Assembly: GCA_963277665.1 (NCBI GenBank)
Contig: OY728137.1
Location: forward strand, 1,174,306,670 to 1,174,370,669
Origin: Viscum album
Taxonomy: Eukaryota; Streptophyta; Magnoliopsida; Santalales; Viscaceae
Reading direction: 5' to 3'
DNA: 64,000 bases
Shown: positions 37,158 to 48,685 of the stretch, piece by piece
Layout of the letters: each line of letters starts with the position of its first letter
Position numbering within the stretch: the first letter of the stretch is position 1
Translations under genes and position numbers: made by a program
Notes under the pieces: model-generated
Told to the model about the DNA's origin: nothing
Seen by the model: only the letters and a program-made list of their open reading frames with translations
The model's database searches: none

Positions 37158-37162
37158 CCTTC
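37158..37162. repeat. Target site duplication, right copy (CCTTC)
   Basis: Same five bases as 26536-26540. Confidence 0.85.
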
Positions 37163-38500
37163 TTTTTACTTTTGTCTTATCTCCACTTAGCTACAACTTC
37201 ATCTAGGTAGGAAATTTTATTCTTTGACTTGGGTGGAATAGTTGTAGGTTTAGATGCTTGAGATTCTACCTTTTGAGACATTGTAGCTCTTTCTTAGATC
37301 TTTCTTCAACTTCCCCTGACATTACTTCTAAATCAAAAAATGGATTTGTCTTATAAATGGAATAAAATTTCATTCTTTTAGGTTTGACATCACTTAAAAG
37401 ATGCATCTTGAACTTCATTTCCTTCAAATGATAAGTAATATTGTAGAAGATCATACAATTAACTATGAGTTAATACTGAATTGATGGAAACATTAGAATC
37501 TATGACTTAATTGATCCATCCTTTATCTTTATAATTGTAAGAAATACATACTTGACAAGGTTAATATTCCATACATTAACTAGAAAATACATAATGATGA
37601 TATATGTTGTCTTCAAGGTTTCATTGTTTCTTTTCCATGGTATTAAAAAACCTTTCATCCACAAAACAATAATCCTGTAGTTAGCTGAAAGAGGGGAAAT
37701 CATGGGTGTATTTACTCCCCCATGGCCTAAAAGTTCAATAGACTTAACTATTTCAAAATGTCTTTTTGAATCTGGAAGTTTTTTAGAACAATAACAAGAT
37801 TCACTGTCATATGGTATCCCAATGATAACTACTACTTTTTTATAATACATGGAATAGGTTTTTCATAACACTTAAAATAAATCTTATCTTTTCCACCTTC
37901 TATGGAAGACTCAATAGATTCATAGAATTTTATTACCATGTTTGCATACACTATATCTTGTTATACTTTATTATTCACAATGAAAACACTTTCCCATCCA
38001 TAGTATTTAATGATATTTCATATCAAATAATTATACCTATGAATGAAAATATGATCGACTAACCTTTCTCTGAAAATATATCAATCATTAATCTCTTTAT
38101 GTGCATGAATTGAGGTATGAGAGAAGATAGACAGTGAAATTCCAAAAAATATGTAAGATGAAGAAATTGGAATGAGGGATTTGAAGGGTGGCGTAAACTT
38201 GGGCTAAAAGGGATGGACATCGATGTGCAACCCATGAGGGTAACCTTTTTTATATTGGCATTACTATGACGATACAGATTTTAGAAATAATCCAAAATTT
38301 GTAATCAAATGAATCTAATATGATGAATGATATTAATCTAAAGAAGGTTTTATAGATTCATATCTTTTGAAATTTTAAAGAAATAAAATGGATTTATGGA
38401 AAGATGGTTCTAACAATGTTTTTCTTAAAACACGAATGAAATATAAACATATAAAAATGAAAATTAATAAGGTAATAGGTATGAAAAGGTACCTTTTGGA
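37163..38500 (-). pseudogene. Sirevirus 2 3' ORF, N-terminal part
   Basis: Minus-strand open frames at 37500-37850 (116 codons) and 37266-37454 (62 codons) lie in the region after RNase H and continue beyond Tekay-1 at 24975-26535. The first has a hydrophobic stretch (TYIIIMYFLVNVWNINLVK) that could be a buried helix or membrane segment; the second is basic and then acidic. The same kind of segment occurs after pol in Sirevirus 1. This is where SIRE1-type elements carry an envelope-like ORF. The function is not shown and the frame is broken. Confidence 0.45.
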
Positions 38501-38734
38501 GATCTTAGAATATTTTTTAGTATAAGATAATAATCCTCTTATAAATATTTGGTTCTAAATTGTTTTATTTGAGTCCGAAAACTTTTATAAGTTCTGAAAA
38601 CTTTTGTTAGGGAAATCAAATGTACCACCCCTATGAAAAGAAGAATCTTAATGTGGAGATATAGTTTAAACAAAATGTGTATATTAATGATTATCTTACA
38701 GTTATCATTCTTAAAATTAGTTTAATGAATTAAT

Positions 38735-39334
38735 ATATATATATATAAAGGTAAATCTATTGAAAAAATATTTGAAAATTGATCATGCAATCCGATGAAT
38801 TGTAAGGTGATATCTCATTTATGTGCATCATCCCTAAGAAAGTGATTCTTAATATCTTTTTGTTTTAAACTTTAGGGATGTGCAGAGTTCGTTCTAAAGG
38901 AAATGGAATTGGTGTAATCACATTGTATCTATGTTTATGTAGAAATCATGACATAATATCTGAGTGTGTGTTTTATCCACAACACTTGAGCACAACAACT
39001 TCTAGCTTCTATATATTCAGCTTCTGCAGTGGAAAGTGCTACCGAGTGTTTTTTCTTATACAACCAATAAACTTATGAATCTTCTAATAAATGAAAATAA
39101 TTATAGGAAATTTTCATATCAATTATATTACTACCAATCTCAACATTTGAAAAAATTAAAAAAACTCATTTCCAGAAGACTAGAAATGTCTGAAATGCAT
39201 GGTTCCCTTTAAATAGTAAAAAATTATTTTCACTGATATTAATTGAGATTCTTTTTGATATTCTTGATTTCTTGAACATAATCATACTAAAATAATTAAG
39301 TCTAGATAAATAGAATTTAGGTATAGTAAACTTT
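38735..39334 (-). pseudogene. pol: Sirevirus 2 RNase H remnant
   Basis: On the minus strand an AEAEYIEARSCCAQVLWIKH segment (39037 down to 38978) matches the STAEAEYIAAGSCCAQVLWMK signature, followed by SISFRTNSAHP, then HFLRDDAHKxDITLQFIGLHDQ near 38820 and a degraded ADIFTKPL-like end near 38740. Clear Sirevirus type. The plus-strand open frame at 38878-39078 is its shadow. Confidence 0.8.
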
Positions 39335-40235
39335 TTATAAAACCTCTATATATTGTTTTATATAATCATTGTCCATCTTTATAAAGATCAATGTATTCGA
39401 GGTTCCAATTGGAGTACTTATACTTTTAGTCTTTTCATATCCATACTTTTTACGAAGATCTTCAATATACTTATGTTGAGATATATAGGTTCTTTCTGGT
39501 TTTTGAGAAATTTTGACATCCAATTAAAAATGTTAACTAACTATTCATACTAATTTCCAACATACAATTCATAAGATTCACCAATGAATCTGTTAAACAA
39601 ATACTTAGTTGACCTGAATATAATGTCATCATCATAGATTTGGACAACTAAAACATGTTTTTTTACATCAATATAAAAAGGGTTGGATAATAAGTTCCTT
39701 TAACATAATTATTTTGTAACAAAAATCCTATAAGTCTATCATACTAGGATTTGGGGGCTTGTTTCAGACCGTATATATCTTTGGTAATTTGAAAACATAT
39801 TCAGGATGATTTGTGTCTTCAAAAATAGAAGGTTGTTCAAAAAACATCCTCTACAATATATCTATTAAGGAAATCACACTTCAGATCCCTTTGAAAAATA
39901 TTTAAATGAAATAATACTGAAAATTAAAATAGATTATGAATAGATTCATGTATTTATACTAGAGAATATATTTCTTCATAGGCCATTTCTTCTTGTTGGT
40001 TAAAACCTTTAGTAACTAATCAATCTCTATTTATTACTATGATTCCATTTTCATCACATTTATTTTCGAATACCCATTTTACTCCAATTATAGTGGTTTA
40101 TTTTGGATTTTCAACCAAGGTCCAGACATTGTCCCTTGTGAATTCATTTATCTCATCTTGTATAGTATTTATCCAATATTCATTACCAAAAGCCTCATCA
40201 GTACTTTTAGATTCTAATTGAGAATGAAATTATAG
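39335..40235 (-). pseudogene. pol: Sirevirus 2 reverse transcriptase remnant
   Basis: From 40221 the minus strand reads DEAFGNEYWINTIQDEINEF and then VWTLVENPK, IIGVKWVFENKCDENGIIV and KGFNQQEEMAYEE, followed by DIYGLKQAPKS near 39775. The catalytic box is YDDD at 39625-39636 within QIYDDDIIFRST (family: QIYVDDIIFGST), so both Asp are kept and Val has become Asp. At 39523-39380 the frame reads ISQHKYIEDLRKKYGYEKTK and SISTP. The plus-strand frame at 40039-40221 is the antisense shadow. Confidence 0.85.
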
Positions 40236-41640
40236 ATTTTATATGTAAATTTTTAATGAAATTGTATTCCTTACTGGATCATTTATATCACAAATGATAT
40301 TTTCACTAGGATGATTCCTAAGAAACAACTTACATCAATTTTATAAAACCTTCTCATCATTATAAGGTTGAAAATCATTTAGTGTGAATAATTATGAAAC
40401 AACCTCTTGAGTATTTTCCTTAATATAGGAATATTTTATTTAATAGTTGATAATCTTTTTTTCAAAAACATATTAATATGTTTGTTGGTATTGTTTAAAA
40501 ATAAAAGGGTTGGTTTCATCAAATTTAACACGTATAGTTTCCTCAATAGTAAACTGATTTTTATTGAAAACCTTATAAGCCTTATAGGTATTATAATAAC
40601 ATAAGAAAATTCCTTCAATGGATTTGGGTGATAATTTATGTAAGTTATATTTTGTATCAAAAATGAATACTTTTCATCAAAATACTCTAAAGTAAGATAC
40701 ATTTGGTTTTTGGACTATCTATAACTTGTATGGTGTTTTAGTAAGAAATGAACTTATTAAAACTTGATTTATAGTATAACATGATGTACTGACATCTTCA
40801 TCCCAAAAATTATTATCCATTGAGTATTCACTCAAAATGGTTTATGTTATCTCTTGAATAATTCAATTTCTTATTTCAATGACACCATTTTTTTGAGAGG
40901 TTCATGGAGTTGGGAAGTTATCAGTAATGAACTTCTTACTAAAAAAAGTTTCAAAATCTGAATTTTCAAATTCTCCACCATGATCACTATTAATATTTAT
41001 CGTTGGCATATTGTTCAAATTTTTCACCTTGGCTATAAATGTTTTAAATAATAAATGGATTCAAATTTCTTTACTATAAAATAGACCTATATTAACCTAG
41101 TGTAATCAACAACTAAAACAAATACATGGTATTTTACTGCAATACATTCAGGTTGTGTAGGATGAAACGATTCCATGTGCACTAGCTTTGATGAATCTGA
41201 TGTTGGGACTGCATTTATTTATTTATGGCTAGACTTTAGTTACATTCTATACATACAAGGGTCACATACATTTGAAGAATTGAATCTTAGATTTGGTAAA
41301 TCATTAACATGTCTTTTCTTTGATAATTTAGATAAGTTTCTAAGGTACATTTTTCTAGACATCTATGTTATAACCTAGATTGATCTTCCATTGCACTATG
41401 GAAAGGAAATTCTTGGCTACTATGGTCCTCTAACTTTACTGTACAAAGATTCTCAGGCTGATGGGTAGAAACAATGAATTCATCCTTGTAATTGTGTAGT
41501 AAGAATTTTTTTCCTAAAATTCACAAGGTAACCATGGTCACATAATTGAATTATTCTTATAAGGATGTTTATAGTACATTTAAAAAATTAAAAATTCTAA
41601 ATCAAGGATTTTACAAGAAAAACAATGTTACCAATACCAA
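40236..41640 (-). pseudogene. pol: Sirevirus 2 integrase remnant
   Basis: Minus-strand traces link the protease motif (41750) to RT. Near 41000-40860 the antisense reads a DHGGEFENSDF-type block (the plus strand shows the complement around 40960-40990) and a SQKNGVIEI-type block near 40875, matching the SDHGGEFEN and PQQNGVVER signatures. 40700-40440 holds the C-terminal part with KPTLLFLNNTNKHINMF. Stops and shifts are frequent. Plus-strand open frames at 40407-40604, 41175-41378 and 41546-41737 are shadows. Confidence 0.65.
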
Positions 41641-41880
41641 TAAATTCTATTTAATCATTATCTTCAAAAGAGACTTTTCCACATTTTTTCTTAATAATAT
41701 TTTCAACGAAGTTTATGTTACCAGTCATATTTCTTGAACATCCACAATCCATGTAAAAAATTATATTTGTTGGAAATTCTTTTGTTTCCATGAAAATAAA
41801 ATAGTAAGACTTTTGGAATATAAAATTTATTGATCCTAAAATGTTTGAAAGTAAAACTATAGGAATCCACATCTGTTTAG
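41641..41880 (-). pseudogene. pol: Sirevirus 2 protease active-site segment
   Basis: The 73-codon minus-strand frame 41872-41651 has YMDCGCSRNMTGNINFVENI, the copia DSGCSRHMTG motif. The active-site Ser has become Cys and His has become Asn, so the site reads Asp-Cys-Gly. GKVSFEDND at its end corresponds to the GGxVSFGDNxKG block. Confidence 0.8.
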
Positions 41881-43703
41881 AAAAAATGGGCTTTATGAAA
41901 TCCTAAGGATTGATTGTTATTTAATGAAAAAATTTTCTCCCAGTGACCACCACTTTGACACTTTTTGTAGAATATAGAATCTTTAGGAACAAAATAATTG
42001 TGACTAAAAATAGTTTTTGAGTGAGAGTAACTAAATCTAAGACTATTCATTATAGGATGATGTTGTGAGTACATCATATAAAAATTTTCTTTTACAGAGG
42101 TAATGTTTTATAAGAGTTTCATAAGGAAAATATTTCATACATTAGTCTAATGACTAAATTCATATCCTCACAGGTATCAGTTTTAGAATTTTGTTTATCC
42201 ACTAAAACATTTTTCTCAAGAAAATCATTTTCAAAATTTGTATAAAGTTTATCCATTGTAGAAATAACTTCCTTAAGGTGTTTAGAAATAGTTTCAAAAT
42301 AAATGGGTTTCTTGTAAAGATTTTTATAATGGTCCAACACTTCTTTTGTTAGAACATTGATTCCAGAATTTTCCTTTTTCAAGTAAATTTATTATTTTAC
42401 AATTCTCTATCTCAAGAAACTATGAAAACCAAGAAAATTAGTCAAAAGAAGGTAATGAATTATATTCTACTGAGGAAGATTCTTCATCTGATGATTTTTA
42501 ATTTTCTTTATCAAGATTATCTTCACGTAAAGATATGTTTGTTAAGGATGTAGCAATCTGTAACTTAGCCTTGAAAAATTCAATTCTTAATATTTATTCT
42601 ATAAATAATACCAATTTTCTTATAAGATGATATTTCTTCATTTGAAGATTCATCAGATGAGTCTCCACTACTAGCACTCCAAGTATCATTTTCATTGACC
42701 ATATTTTTTTCCTTGGATTTTTGAAACTTATTTTGACTTCTATTAGAATGTTTATCCCATATGTATTTCTGGTAAATATTTGGACAATATAGTCTGGAGT
42801 TTCCTAATTTCTAGCACTCATAACATGTGATTTTTGAGTATTTGTTATCCTTTATATCCTTTTTCATATATCTATATTGGATGTCTGTATTTCCAAAAAT
42901 CATATTCATTCATTGATCAAGAATGGATAACATATTTTCTAAAAGATTAGTATCACATGAATCAGACTGAAATATAACCTTCTTAGTCTTAGTTATATTA
43001 TCATTTTCAAGAGCCTTGGATTTCATCTGTTTAGATGTGGTAGTAAAATAGAGACCTCCATTCTTCTTATTTACATTTTCATCATCTCTCTTATTTATGT
43101 TCTCCCATTTATTAACATTTATAAATAAGTCATCCAGAGTTACTATTGATAATTTTCTTATCTCATCAATTATAATGTTATTTGATTCCCATTCAATGGG
43201 AATGATTCCTATGATATTATCTACAATAATTTCATCATCAATGCATTTATCTCCAATTGAATGTATGCTATTTACGATAGTCATGATCCAATATTGAACT
43301 TTAACTATAGGTTCTCCATGGGAAAAAACATAACCATGGTAGTCCTATCTAAGAATGGATCTTCTTTTTTTAATAACCCTAGAAGTACCAAAATGTGTAA
43401 TTTCAAGTTTCTTTAATATGATGTTAGCTGCTTCACAGGATGATATCTAACTATATAGTCTCCTAGTCCAAGAACAAAGAAAAGTATTTCATAACTAATA
43501 GTTATGTTTATATTATTTCCTCTCTTCCGTAGTAAAATTTGTAACTTATTTATCAAGGATCATTTAATCTCCAGAAAGAATAAAACTTTATCCATGCCTG
43601 CATTGATAAAAAAATGTATTCATTTTGTGTCTCCAATATTCATAATAATTTCCATCAAATATAGGTAGTCTTGTGGGGTTTTAGTTCTCGATGGATCTGA
43701 CAT
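41881..43703 (-). pseudogene. gag: Sirevirus 2 gag remnant
   Basis: The likely start is the ATG at 43703; shifting frames soon after, LPIFDGNYYEYWRHKMNTFF (about 43675-43615) is the classical SIRE gag N-terminus. The frame 43284-42910 (124 codons) contains a KLSIVTLDDLFINV block, the family's LxxLxLDELIGSL region. A knuckle at 42825-42784 reads C-Y-E-C, stop, K-L-G-N...C: the His is Asn. It is followed by a Ser/Asp/Glu-rich tail near 42690-42640, typical of SIRE gag. Another Cys-rich frame at 42077-41877 precedes the protease. The 42382-42119 frame is a helical charged segment. Confidence 0.8.
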
Positions 43704-43852
43704 TTATTCCTACCATCATGTAAGAATCACAAAAAATATTATTACACATAGAATTTGGTGTAGCATGTATTTATAAACAAAAGGTTTATAGAAGAAAATA
43801 TGAACAACCTGTAGAATTATGGAATGTGTAAACATAAAAAAATAAATACTCT

Positions 43853-43862
43853 TCTGATACCA
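43853..43862 (-). other. Second TGGTATCAGA word in Sirevirus 2 leader
   Basis: Minus-strand TGGTATCAGA, ten of ten bases identical to the start of the primer-binding consensus, about 30 bp downstream of the adjacent primer site. Confidence 0.6.
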
Positions 43863-43890
43863 AATGTTGATATCAGTATTAAAGATACTT

Positions 43891-43904
43891 GGATCTAATA
43901 CCAA
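43891..43904 (-). promoter_or_regulatory. Primer-binding site of Sirevirus 2
   Basis: On the minus strand TTGGTATTAGATCC, close to the initiator tRNA-Met complement TTGGTATCAGAGC, five bases inside the 5' LTR. A second, better match lies further into the leader (43853-43862). Confidence 0.7.
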
Positions 43905-43909
43905 TTTTA

Positions 43910-45508
43910 TGATCGAAAAATTGATGTAGATGCTCAATTACCAGAGGGGTGAATTGTAATTTTAAAAACATTAATTGTAATCCTTAAGGAATTTTTTTTT
44001 CAAATTTTAAAATACAGGATTCACTAAAACCACCTATATAAGTCTATGGAGAAACACCATAAGTCATATAAAGATGATTTTCTATATGAAATAATCACAT
44101 AGGTATACATAATGAAGATAATACCTTTATGTGTATATAATCTTGAATCATGGTTACAAAAAACAAGAAAGTGTATGAAAGTTACACTTTCAATGCTTAA
44201 AAAATGATGTGAAATTAAAGTACGTGTAAAATATTACAATTATTTTAACTCAAAGTGTAGGGTATCCAAACAACTTGGATATGGGTCAATTGACTTATAT
44301 ATTCAAGGAAATGTTTCTTACCCCCACCAGGGAATGCCCTTGATACAAATATCGGTATATGTCTTGTTATCCTTGCTAGCCCTAGATCTATAAGGTGATC
44401 AACAATTATATCTTCTTTCAACATGGAATCCCTTGATAAAGTAGTTAATCAGTACCTCTGTCTTCCGATCTTTTTAATAACTTGATCAAAATCACCAACG
44501 ATTGGTGTCACATGAAGCATAACAAATCTTGTTAAAGACCTCAAGAATATCAAACATGTTGTTCACAAATTTATCTCTTTAAGGATATCTCACAAATAAA
44601 AACAATTAGATCTCTCATAGAGTGTTAGTTAATCCATTAGATATTTTTTTATTTCAATTCATCCAAATGATAGGATATTTATATTAAAGATCTCCAAAAG
44701 TCCAATTTTCCTCCAACAGTTATATTTTCCTTGAAATTTTTGAGGGCCTTATATAACTGTCACTTACAATGGTCATACTATAGTTGATTAGATATAATCA
44801 TTTAATATTACATTTTCATAAGAAAAATTTAGTATGTATAAATCCAGTTATATGAATAATTATCTTAACGAAATATAGTAACTTTATGAGAGTTATGAAA
44901 TTAGTTCCTTAAACAAAAGTAAAATAGTTAATAAACATTGAGAGTCAGATCTAGAAATTATGAAGAATAATAATGGAGAAACATAGGGAATTAGATTCTA
45001 AAATATATGTGAATCAGATTTTAGGAAATGAGAATTTGATTCAAAAATATAGATGATTTGGGATTGGGGAATAAGTCAAAATAGATTCGTTTTTTGTGTG
45101 AATTTGACATAAATAAGTGAATCATATTTAAAATTTTAGATGATTCAGAATAGAGAAACTGTGAAATGGATTTCTATTTTTGAGTGAATCAGATTCTAAG
45201 GAAATGTTATATTGATTCAGTAAACTAAGAAATTTGGATTTGAGGAAAAAAAGAAAATTTGATTTTTTTTTGTGAAATTCAAAATTGAGGAAACTAGAAA
45301 ATCATATTCAAGATTTTTATTGAATAAGACTTGAGGAAAGTGAATGATAAAATTATATTGAAAAATCATAAAAGAACTAAATGAAATGATTTTTTATATA
45401 ATCAATATTTCATAAAAAATTATTTATATAGGAAAATTATTAAGTGTGTTTGGGATTTCCAAAAAGTGAAGGAATGCAAAAAGTCATAAATAAACTTCTG
45501 ACTCAACA
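43910..45508 (-). repeat. 5' LTR of Sirevirus 2
   Basis: Partner of 23102-24720. In the minus direction it starts TGTTGAGTCAGAAGTT and ends TTTTTCGATCA just before the primer site. Near the end it has a CACCCCTCTGGTAATTGAG strip that resembles other Sirevirus LTR ends. The outer end may be shortened by about 10 bp compared with the other copy (TGTTGGAGACTATTGAGTC). Confidence 0.8.
44945..45350. repeat. Degenerate short tandem repeats in Sirevirus 2 5' LTR
   Basis: Variants of GAATCAGATT and of GATTTGGGATTGGGGAA-type words recur, matching the array at 24160-24560 in the other LTR. Confidence 0.6.
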
Positions 45509-46233
45509 AAATGGTGGTTACGTTATAACCTCCAATGGGTGGGACACATATCTCCATCCAATGCATTTGGGAACGATAATATACCTCATGATTTAGAGAT
45601 TAATGAATATGGAAGTGAAACTAGTTTAGTAATTGATTTTTTTCTCTAGGATAGTATTGGGAGTGGACCTTGGCTACTATTATTGTTTTGAGAGTGAACC
45701 CATTCAACTATGATAGTCTTGGAAAAGAGCCTTCGCTACTAAGGAAATGATTTTCTATGCTTTGGTGTATGACAGATTGAATGTATTATGCCAATATCAT
45801 TATCTCATGGCTTATGATTTCATGAAATTCATTTCTTATAAACTTTTATGATTTATTTCATTACACAATATTATGGGAATTAATTTAAGGGAATAAATTT
45901 CAAATGCTATATTCGGGTTCTTATGTCCTTATGCTAATATTATGATTAATAAATATTTTTTTTTACCATTATTGATAATTTTATCTTACCCTTTTATAAT
46001 TTTTATTTTACCCAGTATATAAAGGAAAGTATTAATTACAACCTATCAAAAAGGGTTCTACTTATAGAGGAATAAGTGGTAGACGATGTAGATGTTTTAT
46101 GAACCTGTTGTTTCTTTTTCCAAGTATTTAAAGACACAAAACCCATATACTTCTTGTATGGATTTTATATTATTAATGTGACATTAATATATTTATTTAT
46201 ATTATATATGTATGAAAAGTATGGGTCGTTATA
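45509..46233 (+). repeat. 5' LTR of element A, part 2
   Basis: Resumes the LTR broken at 23101. It matches the last part of the E3 LTR: a GGGTGGGACACA strip (45538; E3 GGGTGGAGCCTG at 62039), a CCTTGGCTACTATTATTG word (45672; E3 CCTTGGCTATGTGGTTAT at 62143) and the end GGGTCGTTATA (E3 GGGCGTTACA). Both parts together give about 3.03 kb. Confidence 0.7.
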
Positions 46234-46235
46234 GT

Positions 46236-46248
46236 TGGATTCAGTGAG
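46236..46248 (+). promoter_or_regulatory. Primer-binding site of element A
   Basis: TTGGATTCAGTGAGAGG follows the LTR end; with two mismatches it matches TTGGTATCAGAGGAAG of E3 at 62651. The flanking TTTAGT also matches E3. Confidence 0.6.
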
Positions 46249-46467
46249 AGGTTTAGTTAACCATTGTAAATTAGGATGAGAAAAACATAGTATGAACCCT
46301 AAGGATATGTCTAGGTTACAATCCTATATTTTTTGTAATGATCATGAATATCCTAGTATTAAACCTAATAAGTCATATTTTTATATTTATTATGAAATTT
46401 CCCTTGATTATGTGGTTTTATAACTATGATTATTGTTACTCACACTATACTTTTTTTATTTCAGTCA

Positions 46468-46930
46468 ATGGATGAAACTAGGAGGATTCATATTAATGGT
46501 GAACATGATGGAGAATGGAATGATATTCCTCTTAGGAAACAAAATAAAATGGATGTTGGAATGGGTAGCCTTGTTATATTTCTTAATCAGTAATATCACT
46601 ATATGATTAATAGTATCATATTTGGGGAGTTTCTTGAACAATGTAATAATAGAAAGATTTATTTTCAGGGTGGTCAAAGATGAAAGAATGTTTAATTTTC
46701 CTCATGAAAGTAATGTGGGATGATTCATCAAGGTGAATGTTTCAATGTAACTGAAATATTATTTGGGTGTTGAAAAGAAGGATAGAATGAAATTAATTAG
46801 AAAGGAAAACTAAATGTTTCAGTTAATACAACAGATAATAATAATGGTATTTCTAAGGCATCATTAACAGTTATATGTTTTAAAAGTAGAATGAATCGGA
46901 ATTATACAAATAAATACCCTATGGGGAAAT
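46468..46930 (+). pseudogene. gag: Element A reduced gag remnant
   Basis: Begins at ATG 46468 (SMDETRRIHINGEHDGEWND), which lines up at the DNA level with the E3 gag start at 63138: both follow TACTCACAC...TTTCAGTCAATGG or its variant and are acidic and Gly/Asn-rich. At 46705-46800 the DNA aligns with the E3 zinc-knuckle region (E3 63394-63486), but the Cys and His codons are largely lost through stops and shifts. As in E3, there is almost nothing between acidic start and knuckles, so the large capsid-like part of ordinary gag is missing. The minus-strand open frame at 46465-46677 is a shadow. Confidence 0.55.
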
Positions 46931-48685
46931 CCATTGATGAGAAATGGATAGATATTATGATAAATAATTATATTTTTGATGATGAAGAGACCAAAAATGA
47001 TATATGAAATGGATGAATTGTTAAGGAATTAAACAACGAAACCTAGTAAATGGTTTAAGAATGATGTGAAATTAATGAGTGCTTTTGTATTGGAATTAGG
47101 GAATACTTTTGTATAATTTATTTTATGGTATTATGGAATTATGAATGATCTATGGATGTTCCTAGTGTAATATCTCTATAAGTATTTTAATGTATATATT
47201 TAATGGTACTGGTATCCATTAATGGTGATTGAGGAGTTAAGGTGATTTTTTCAGAGAACACATGATTATGGGAATGATAACCATTAATATATGCATGGTT
47301 TTAGGATAATGATGAGATAAAGAGATGGTTTTTTCATAAAAATGGGATATTAATTATGAAATTCTAACTGATTCGTAAAATGATGTAAATGTGACTGAAG
47401 GAATAAGTATAACGCTTTTTCAGATTTATGAAATGAGGAAAGAGTTGATTTTTGAATGAATTCAAGTTTTAACTAAGGTTTTATGGTAATTACTGTTATT
47501 ATAATGTTTTAGGAGTTATTTATCTTCACATGTTTGGTTTGCGACAATAAAGATCCACATCAAGTTGTTTTGGGGATTAATGATAAGTTGATTTTGAAAA
47601 TTTAGTGACCTTCATTAGAATGTTTTAGATTTTATTTTATTGGATGTTTCATAGGGGAAACCATTTATGAAATTTTTTACATTAAATTTGTTTGAGGTTT
47701 TAGAGAATAATGTATTACATAAGCATATAATGATTTATGTGTATTTCATAACCTATGATAACCATTTGTTATGACGATAACTAGAGACAGAAGTAATTAC
47801 ATGTCATCCCATAATGGATCTTTTAATCCACTTGTTTATCATGGATTAAAATTTGAACTTCAAATATTGGATTATGAAATAAATCCAAATTAATCAAGGA
47901 ACAACCAAAGTGTGATATTGTATTTATGAGATTTAATAATGTAATTATATCTTCTAAAATCATTTAAAAAAAATATTATCTAATTTTTATCATTTATGAT
48001 GATATCAACCAACATATTCTAGCCAATTTGATATATGAGTGTTAGGTAATTAAGAATCTAATGATAATGTTATCTATCACTCTTCATCAAAACATGATAT
48101 ATAGAATTCTATTATATTCCCATATATTAACATTCCACTAATATTCTCAAAATCAGAATCCTAGTTTTGTGGTGATCTTCGCCTTTTACTTTCCCTCTTT
48201 TTTAAAGGATGTTTTATTGACTATTTTTATGATGTGGGTTTCCCAAAAAAGAATTTTCAAATATCCACCTCATTTTTTTCTGTGAAATTTAAAATTTATA
48301 GAACACAATGTTTTTGGAAATTCTTGATCATATTTGGATGTTATCTTATTGATTGATGCTCCTTCCAAATCTCTATCATGTTCATAATATGTTCCATATA
48401 TCTCTCTTGAGAAAGTAAATACATGATCCTTCACTTGTAATAAACTCAAAGGTCATACTGGTTAGAGAACGGTCATTAAAATAATGAACAACCAATAAAT
48501 ATTATGGATTAGGATGAAAACGTTTTGTGAAAAAAACCACTCACTTGGTTAATGTTTTTGGGTGAAATCACCAATTTTAGGAAGTTATGTGAGAACCTAA
48601 GGACGTGTTAAGGTAGATATGTCCTCATCTATTTATATTTGTGTAAAAAATTTCATGGGTGCAATTACTTTTATGGGGTGTATAA

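Larger units (their letters stand above)
23102..45508 (-). mobile_element. Sirevirus 2: degenerate Ty1/copia element split by Tekay-1
   Basis: Minus-strand element with LTRs at 43910-45508 (5') and 23102-24720 (3'), primer site, gag, protease/integrase, RT, RNase H and a 3' ORF region. Tekay-1 is inserted into that 3' region; without it the element is about 11.8 kb, close to Sirevirus 1 (12.2 kb). It is inserted in the 5' LTR of element A. I could not recognise a target duplication: flanks GTGTA on the left and AAATG on the right do not match, so the right LTR end may be misplaced or truncated. Confidence 0.85.
46234..48685 (+). mobile_element. Internal region of element A (non-autonomous)
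   Basis: Only 2452 bp lie between the primer site and the 3' LTR. The first part carries a decayed reduced gag (46468-46930). The rest, 47000-48685, is AT-rich with no RT, RNase H or integrase block in any frame that I can find. The stretch ends with GGGGTGTATAA, a weak polypurine tract, directly before the 3' LTR. The layout suggests a non-autonomous element, though deletion of pol after insertion cannot be excluded. Confidence 0.6.

Noticed and set aside
46234..48685. Element A interior considered as a full gypsy element with decayed pol
   Set aside because: Too short (2.45 kb) and no RT, RNase H or integrase block seen on either strand, whereas even badly decayed Tekay-2 still shows them.
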